NCBI GenBank assembly: GCA_039583875.1
Contig: CM077151.1
Coordinates: 21,700,766 to 21,764,765 of the forward strand
Source: Platanthera guangdongensis
Lineage: Eukaryota > Streptophyta > Magnoliopsida > Asparagales > Orchidaceae
Direction of reading: 5' to 3'
Length of the DNA stretch: 64,000 nucleotides
Part shown: piece after piece, positions 58,044 to 64,000 of the stretch
How positions within the stretch are numbered: the first letter of the stretch is position 1
Layout: each line of letters opens with the position of its first letter
Notes under the pieces: generated by a model
Told to the model about the DNA's origin: nothing
Databases searched by the model: none
Seen by the model: the letters and a program-made list of their open reading frames with translations, nothing else
Position numbers and translations under genes: made by a program

Positions 58044-60013
58044 CTAGAACTCATCGTCGCCAGTATCGGGCCGATATTCGTCATCTCCAATGTCATCATC
58101 CTCCTCTTCTTCGCCTCCTTCATCGCTCTCCTCGCCATCAGTGCTTTCACCGCTGCCGCTGCTACTGTCGTTGCTGCTGGAACCCGATGTCGAAGAAGGA
58201 AGGCGATCGGGCGAGGTCGACTCTTCAGCGAGAAGTTCGGGGATGAGCTCGTCGACGGTAAGCTGCTTCTCCCCCTCGACGAGTTGGTCGTCGATCCTCA
58301 GCCGCGCGAGCATGATGTTCCCTGCTGCTCAAGCTATCTCGCAGCGGACCGACGACCTCCCCTTCCAAAGGACGCGAGATCTTTTGATCGTCCAATGCGG
58401 GTCGTCCTCTGGCCGCGGCGCATCTGGCAAGGGAGCTGAAGAACTCGCACATCCTTCGAGCGCCGCCAGGCGAGTTTCCATCTCGGCGGCGCGAATCTGG
58501 GCCGCCTCCTGCTCCGCTAGAGAGTTGGCGAGTTTCGCCTCGCACTCGGAGAGCTTTTTGGCGGCTTCAATCTCGGCAGCCTGCGACAAAGAGCAGAGTC
58601 AGCAAAATAAATTCTCAAGTCCAACGCCATCAACGTCGCGCGCGGGTGGCAACTTACCTCATAGTCTCTCCAGCGGACCGACTGCATGCCGAGATCGATG
58701 GGCTTCTTGGTGACGACCTTCAGGGCCTCGGTTTTCTCCAACAGCTTCCTTGCCGAGTAATGCCCTAGCTCGACAGCCCGGGCGAGCGAGCATGCAGTCT
58801 GCTGGGCGATTTCCTCAGGGCTGAGCTCCAGCATAGACTCGGCGTCAGCCCGCCCGTACATAGCATGGAGGACGGCAAAGGCCTCCCCCTTGTCCTCCCA
58901 GTCCACCGACCAGGAAGGGAGGTTGGTGTTGAGCGTCACCAAATGGTCGTCTTCCGACCAAGTCACAAGCGGACGGCCATAAGCGTCCACCGCCCCTCGC
59001 CCCAGATTGAAGTTTGGATGGAAGTGGAGGGGTCGAGCATCCAGCGGCGACTCTTGATCGCCAGGCCGAGGCGACGATACCTTCGCCCTCTTAGTCGCAG
59101 GGCCCGACGACTTGACCTTCGCCTTCCCTTTGGCGAGCTTCTTCTTCTCGCCGACGTCGGGCGGAGGGTTGGACTCCGGGAAGGAGGAGACGACTTCCTT
59201 CGCCGGAGGAAGCGACTTCCTTCACCGGAGGAAGCGACTTCTCTGGAAGCTCGCATGCCACTGCAAACATCGTGTAAACATCAGTACCGAGCTACAACAA
59301 ACGGATGCGAGCATGCAAATAGATGTATTCTCGCTCAAATCTTACCCTCGTTGGGGTGGATCTCAAGGAGCGTGTTGACATTGAGCCGTCAGAAGATGAC
59401 ATCAAACCGGCGAATTCAGAAGGACTCGAACAGCTGCTCGCAGACGCCTTCCAAGATCGGGGGGAGAAAAGCGACATCGGCGGGTTGGTGCGACCTTCCC
59501 AGAACGCCCGCGAAGTCGCCATGGACGACGACCAGCTGCTCGCTCCACCGGTGGACCTTATTCGTCGTCCCCACCTGGGTGCAGACATGGCTGCTGAAGT
59601 AGACGACCCCCTCGACGGTCGCGGCGAAGGCGAATATCTTGCGGAAAACGGAGAGGTCGAAGGCGACCCTCTCTTCCCGCAGGTAGCAAAGGAACCCCAT
59701 TATGACCGCCACTCCATTGGGGTTGATTTGCGCGGGGACGACCCCAAAAATATCGCAGGATCTCGCGATATTCTGGCCAGAGCGGAAGTCGCAGGCCGGC
59801 GTCGAAGTGACGGAGCGGCAAAATCATCGAACCCTCGATGTGAGTGTTAAGTTGCTCGCTGCGAGTAGGGAGCCTAGCCGAGTATCCATCGGGCAGAAGC
59901 CGCTCACTGAACGTCTCCAAGTCTCGATCTGTGGTTATGGATTTCTTGAAAGCCGCGTCGGCAAAGTTAGCGGCGTGTGCCTGTCGGCAAGCACTAGCGT
60001 CATCCCCAACCAT
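58044..60013 (-). pseudogene. Element 3 antisense gene 2, 'putative gypsy type transposon' domain protein
   Basis: Minus-strand, ATG at 60013 (MVGDDASACRQAHAAN). Early part: TDRDLETFSERLLPDGYSAR, FDAGLRLPLWPEYREILRYF and, after a frameshift near 59745, VAVIMGFLCYLREERVAFDL, matching the domain seen in element 2. A basic linker follows (59256-58963), then DAYGRPLVTWSEDDHLVTLN (homologous in place to GLVVNDAVGKPVLLWE of element 2), a coiled coil (58990-58658), a 77-bp intron at 58581-58657 (GTAAGT...CGCAG), a second coiled coil (58580-58329) with one stop, and an acidic tail ending PDTGDDEF at 58044. Comparable architecture and intron to element 2. Confidence 0.75.
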
Positions 60014-60144
60014 TCTTGCGAGCTAGCGAGTTAAAGAGGAAGCAAGATGAGGGGAGAAGAGACAGAAACGCGCGAGCAGAAGACGATACTCACGAGCTAG
60101 GGTTGGAAAATCGCAACAGCGTACTCATGTCCTACCTACCCCCT

Positions 60145-60154
60145 CTATTTATAG
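60145..60154 (-). promoter_or_regulatory. TATA box of antisense gene 2 (element 3)
   Basis: Minus-strand CTATAAATAG, about 130 bp before the ATG at 60013. Confidence 0.65.
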
Positions 60155-60443
60155 GCGAAGGCAAAGGGGAGGGTATATATCCGTCCCGGCGAGTATCAAC
60201 CTAAGTCGCGATTTAGGCGAGTAAGCAGTTCCCGGCATTGACCCTATCTCGCACGACACAACAGAGAACGTCGCGACGTTATCAGAACCTGCATGATAAA
60301 CTCGACATATCGCAGAATAACATCGAGTAAAACAACAAAGAAGAGAAAAATTAAGGCGAGATGCAAACTCGCTTATTACAATATAAAATCGTTTATTACA
60401 AATAGTCGCACACGACGAGTTCAAATGAAGAAAAAGAAAAATC

Positions 60444-62011
60444 CTAAGTTCTAGGTGGTCGCTCCAGAGGATGAGGATGTCGCCCAGTCCAGCTCATTTC
60501 TCGCGCCCGCCGGTAATGCTCCGTCGCCACCGCCATCGCGTCGTCCCCAAGGCGCAGCTGCTCCTTCATCCTCGTCAATCGCCCCACGGAGCCCATACTC
60601 GCCCGAATACCGGCCAGCTCGTCGAGAATGAGCTGGAGACGATGGTTGTTTATCGCCAGCTGGCGATCATTCGCCAGCTGGTCGAACTTGCTCTCCAACT
60701 CTAGATAGGCGCGAGCAGCGGCGTGGCGATACTCGCTGCCCGATAACTCGATGGCGTCGATGAAGGCCGCCCCTGGAGTCGCCAGGCGATCTGTCAAAAC
60801 AGATAGGAAGTCGCCCGGTCAGAAATGATTGCCAAAACTCATCAGATGAAGCAACAGTGACAGAGGTTACCGCGACGAGGAGACTGTGAGCGTCGAGGAG
60901 AAGGTCCGCGACCTGGGACATCTCGCCGGCCAGAAGATGGTCCACTAGCATGCTCGGCCGCTTTACCCTGCCCGCGATCTCCATGACTGGGATCCCCGAC
61001 TCTAGGCGGGAAGTAGCTCGGCCGCGGATTATCCTATTTCCGGGCCAAAGGCTTCGACGGAGGCGGCGGAGGCTGCGACGAACTCGCCGGCTGATGTGAG
61101 GTCTTCAGCGGAGGAGGCGGGGGAGGTTGCGGCATGTCAGCTTGTTGCTGAGCGACAAGAAGCGGCGGCAGCGGCAAAGAAACATTCACTGCATGGAGAG
61201 AAGCAGCGTTCGGAGGAGGCGGCGGCGACAGTAGGGAACTCGCCGCTGGCGGCGCAGAATCTCGCACAGGAGCGGGTGGGACCTTGCTCGCCGGAAGGTC
61301 CTTGCTCGCCGGAAGGTCCTTGCTCGCCGGAATGACCTTTGTCGGAGACTACTTCGACGGTAGTTCCTTGCTCGCCGTGGGATTCTCCTTCGCCGAGGGA
61401 ACCGAGGCTTCAGATACTTTCTTGGCGCCACGATTAATTCGGACCGTGTGCGCGGTCCTGAGGGGTTTCCCGGCTGCGAGGGCGAGCAGCGGTGCGGAGT
61501 TCAGAGGGGTGACATTCAGAGCCGCGTCGGCGACATCCGGTGGAGAATCCGCGAGTAAAGAAACCGTGTCAGCGAGAAGTAAAAACGGCGACCAGCCGAT
61601 TCAGAAGAATGGTTCAGCAACATGGCGACCTGGCAGGGCGCGACTTCAATCTGCTGAGGCGTCGGAGTAGTAGCGACTTCCGGAAGGTCTAGCGAGCTGA
61701 GGAGGCTCGAGTCAGGGGGGACCACGCTGGGGATGTCGTCTAGCCCAAGGTCGCTGAGAAGCTTCAAGGTACTAGCAGAACGCACGGGGTTGCTGGTTGA
61801 AGCCGCGACTTGCGTAGGAGGTGGCGGTGGGTCGACCGCGTTGGAGGCGGTTTCTTCTTGGATTTCTTGGTCTTCTTCTTTTTCGGGGGGGGGGGGGGGG
61901 TAAGTCGGCGACGACATCTTCCTCCCGCGGCCTTTTTAACTTGGCAGTACCGAGAAAGCCGGTCAGAGCTGCGAGATTGTCTTGAAGAAGTTTCTCGTTG
62001 CCGTCCGACAT
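60444..62011 (-). pseudogene. Element 3 antisense gene 1 (Pro-rich, coiled-coil)
   Basis: Minus-strand ATG at 62011 (MSDGNEKLLQDNLAALTGFL), then a basic and proline-rich region interrupted by a homopolymer of about 17 (G on plus) near 61887-61903 that shifts the frame. The region 61917-61516 continues (NAVDPPPPPTQVAASTS) and is followed by a probable intron and a long Pro/Ser-rich part (61431-61034) with APASKDLPASKD-type short repeats. The last exon, 60797-60444, encodes a helical domain (LELESKFDQLANDRQLAINN, LDELAGIRASMGSVGRLTRM). Position and layout match element 2 antisense gene 1. Role unknown. Confidence 0.65.
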
Positions 62012-62053
62012 TATGCGCGAGCTCTGGAGATCCGTCTCAAAAACCAGGCCCCC

Positions 62054-62063
62054 CTATTTATAG
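62054..62063 (-). promoter_or_regulatory. TATA box of antisense gene 1 (element 3)
   Basis: Minus-strand CTATAAATAG about 45 bp before the ATG at 62011, between the gene and the 3' LTR. Confidence 0.65.
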
Positions 62064-62162
62064 AGATCGGCAGGCAGTCGTCAAGTGCGAGCAACCCTGA
62101 TACTCGGCATAGCAGCTCGTCGAAAAAGTGTTGGATGATTCTTTCCGAGCACCTACGTCGCT

Positions 62163-62180
62163 CAAAAAGAGCGGAGATTG
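62163..62180 (+). other. Polypurine tract of element 3
   Basis: CAAAAAGAGCGGAGATTG directly before the 3' LTR; same motif as elements 1 and 2. Confidence 0.85.
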
Positions 62181-62801
62181 TGTACAAGCTGTATTCGTAG
62201 AGGGTGGGTCCTACCACAGCCAGGTCAGCAGAAGTCAAGGTCAACAAGTCAAGACAGAAGTCAACATCAACGTCCAAGACCGTAGAAGGTCTGGGCGAGT
62301 ATGACGAGCTCCCATCGCATACTTGTCAGGTGGGCGACTAGGCGAGATACTCGCCCAGCCCGTGCGAGTTTCCCTGGAAGTCGCCGCCAGGGGGTGGGGT
62401 ATAAATATGACCCCCCACCCCCCTCGGATTTTCCTATAAATAGGACCCCAGGGGTACGAGGTGAGGCAAAGGAAATCCTCTGCAGGATACTCGCGAGCTC
62501 TCCTTTCAAGATACTAGCCGAGCCTTTGGATTCCTTTTCCTTAGAGACTAGGTCACGACCTTGCGACTTAGTCATCAGCTAGTCTCCCTCGTAACTAGTT
62601 CAGCCATTTTTGGTTGAGAAGGGTCTGCTCCTTTCGAGCATCCGGGTACGTGGTGGGACCTTCCTGCCGCAACATCTGGGGTCTTGTTTGCCTTAGTTCT
62701 TCATCCTAGTCATCCTAGCCGTCTGATTTCACCCCCTGAACCGGTAACCTTAGGCGGTATTGTTCCGAATTCTGAGGTTGAGAATTTTCCTGGCTTCAAC
62801 A
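62181..62801 (+). mobile_element. Element 3, 3' LTR (621 bp)
   Basis: TGTACAAGCTGTATTCG ... GGCTTCAACA, followed by the target duplication atgta at 62802-62806. With the 5' LTR this defines a 13,556-bp element. Confidence 0.95.
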
Positions 62802-63008
62802 ATGTACATCTAAAATTCTCACTGTTTTAAAACTCTAATAGCTTACGCAATAAAAACAACCTGTTTTCTTCAAAAATAACTACTTTCAAACTATTTTCAT
62901 CATTCTCTGCATCCGCCTTAGCAGACATGGATTTTCATCCGCCCATGCCTGTGGCATCACGACCCGTCCCAAAGCGCACTCTAACTTATGTCGAGACGGG
63001 TCGTGACA
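62802..63008 (+). mobile_element. Element 4, end of 3' LTR
   Basis: Matches the last 200 bp of 45681-48242 (CATCCGCCTTAGCAGACATG, GCCTGTGGCATCACG) and ends GGGTCGTGACA. The following gctga duplicates 45676-45680. Confidence 0.9.
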
Positions 63009-63423
63009 GCTGACACCGACCTTGTCGGCAGGTCGGACCAATGATACCTCTAGGGTTATCGTGAGAGTGGAGGGAGACAAAATCTAACATAACTCTAAGA
63101 AGAAATCATCTTAGCTAGCCCTATGCTCCTTCATATTAAGATTCTAAGTGCAGAGATAATCCAGATACAAGACAAAGGGGAATATACATATCCCTACATA
63201 AAGACAAATATGTAAATACGACAAAATGTAAAATAAACATTCAACATAACATCTCCAAGTGTAACGGCCGCTCCATCCAACCGTCTCATGATCCTGTTGG
63301 TTTCCTCTAAGAGTAGACCCGCCAAGTCGCGTCGGCTCCTTAGAGACCCTCCCAGCCCACCTCTGTATCAATTTGCAACTTGGTTTCTAGGATGGAGCGG
63401 GTCCTAATTTACTACAATCGACA
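63009..63423 (-). mobile_element. Element 5 leader and probable 5' LTR
   Basis: On the minus strand a unit starting TGTCGATTGTAGTAAATTAG at 63423 and ending near 63050 is followed by GGTATCATTGGTCCGACC, which resembles a tRNA-Met PBS and leader of Reina-like chromoviruses. The leader joins reverse transcriptase at the element 4 insertion site. The LTR call rests on end motifs only; no partner copy is visible. Confidence 0.5.
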
Positions 63424-63746
63424 TTTCTTATTCATTCTTTGCATTTTGCTTGTTGGGATTTACGCCTTGGCAATAAGTAATGTGGTGTAGCATTCATGGA
63501 AAACTAGTGGTCTAATACCTAATATTATCTACTAGGTCTGCAAAACCTATGACCATGAAATATGTTCTACACATCAATCCTTCAATTTACAGGCACTGCG
63601 AACAATCATAGAAAATACTGATAATAAATAGCCAGGTTAGTTCAATTATTGTGTGTACTCAGAAACATCAAGTGAACTACTATATGTCAGATTAAATACC
63701 AGAAAAATGAAGATATAAGTTTTATGTGAAAAAGGGCACGACATAC
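63424..63746 (-). other. SS3 intron next to the upstream exon
   Basis: AT-rich sequence without transposon signatures, beginning (minus) with the donor GTATGT at 63746-63741. Likely original intron sequence. Confidence 0.6.
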
Positions 63747-63875
63747 AGGTATAAAGTTGTCATTAAATGGATCCCAAATATCTGGGTCAATGCCATTAAC
63801 GATGCCATGGAACTTGTAATGATGTGGAGAAATAGCTGGATTTTGTGAAATTTCTTTTGAGTATGTATGTGATAC
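63747..63875 (-). CDS. SS3: Starch synthase III exon: KFHGIVNGIDPDIWDP
   Basis: A 129-bp, phase-0 exon of 43 codons: VSHTYSKEISQNPAISPHHY, KFHGIVNGIDPDIWDPFND, NFIP. This is the N-terminal GT-B domain segment that in plant SSIII directly precedes the YTSEN segment found at 31369. The acceptor ATACAG lies just beyond 63875 and the donor GTATGT just inside 63746. Open and conserved. Its partner lies 32.4 kb away across nested transposons. Confidence 0.93.
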
Positions 63876-64000
63876 CTGTATAAAAGATCAAAAGACGTGA
63901 TAAACAACTAAGCATCAAATCCTTAAATAAAACATAAATTGGCAGCAAACAAAAGAAGATTTAAAGCAGAAGAAGAATTCCATAGACGCACAATTAAATC
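63876..64000 (-). other. SS3 upstream intron
   Basis: AT-rich intron with a polypyrimidine-like approach to the acceptor on the minus strand. The next upstream exon is outside the window. Confidence 0.6.

Overview
The window is nuclear DNA of a flowering plant with a large, transposon-rich genome. The evidence is nested LTR retrotransposons, hAT MITEs, tRNA-derived SINE-like modules, an apparent insertion of plant mitochondrial DNA, and exons of plastid starch synthase III. No species can be named; a monocot is a weak guess. Almost nothing here is ordinary single-copy gene space.

The only host gene recognised is starch synthase III (SS3) on the minus strand. Four consecutive catalytic-domain exons (63747-63875, 31187-31369, 30876-31007, 30662-30773) keep reading frame, phase and GT-AG splice sites. 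Two introns are tiny (179 and 102 bp). The first exon pair is separated by 32,377 bp of nested transposons, and the intron after the last exon runs at least 30.6 kb to the window start. The whole window may therefore lie inside one gene.

1-6883: element 1, a minus-strand non-autonomous Tat-like Gypsy LTR element. Its LTRs are about 2.76 kb and carry an exon-fused fragment of a PRR7/PRR37 clock gene. Its short interior holds a 147-bp higher-order tandem array. 6884-14298: a decayed minus-strand Copia element (SIRE-like) containing a hAT MITE. 14299-27912: element 2, a minus-strand Tat-lineage Gypsy with a 3' LTR, two antisense genes, an 86-bp tandem array and pol. Its reverse transcriptase is split by about 4.7 kb of probable mitochondrial DNA. 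28590-30155: an array of inverted SINE-like modules. 30662-31369: SS3 exons. 32900-41950: element 6, a heavily decayed Tat-like element with its own tandem array and a probable antisense gene. 42095-42660: three SINE-like copies. 43315-45680 plus about 63009-63423: element 5, a minus-strand chromovirus carrying a second hAT MITE. Element 5 is interrupted by element 4 (45681-63008, TSD gctga), which is interrupted by element 3 (49246-62801, TSD atgta). Element 3 is a structurally complete 13.6-kb Tat-lineage Gypsy.

A unifying pattern links elements 1, 2, 3 and 6. Elements 1, 2 and 3 share a polypurine tract/LTR junction, and all four carry tandem arrays in the interior (between pol and the 3' LTR where pol is present). 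Elements 2 and 3 also carry two antisense, TATA-bearing genes beside the 3' LTR; intron placement is conserved in the second gene, which carries the plant 'putative gypsy type transposon' domain. Element 6 appears to carry at least one such gene. Element 1 looks like a non-autonomous derivative that kept ends and repeats, lost its coding capacity and gained a host gene fragment.
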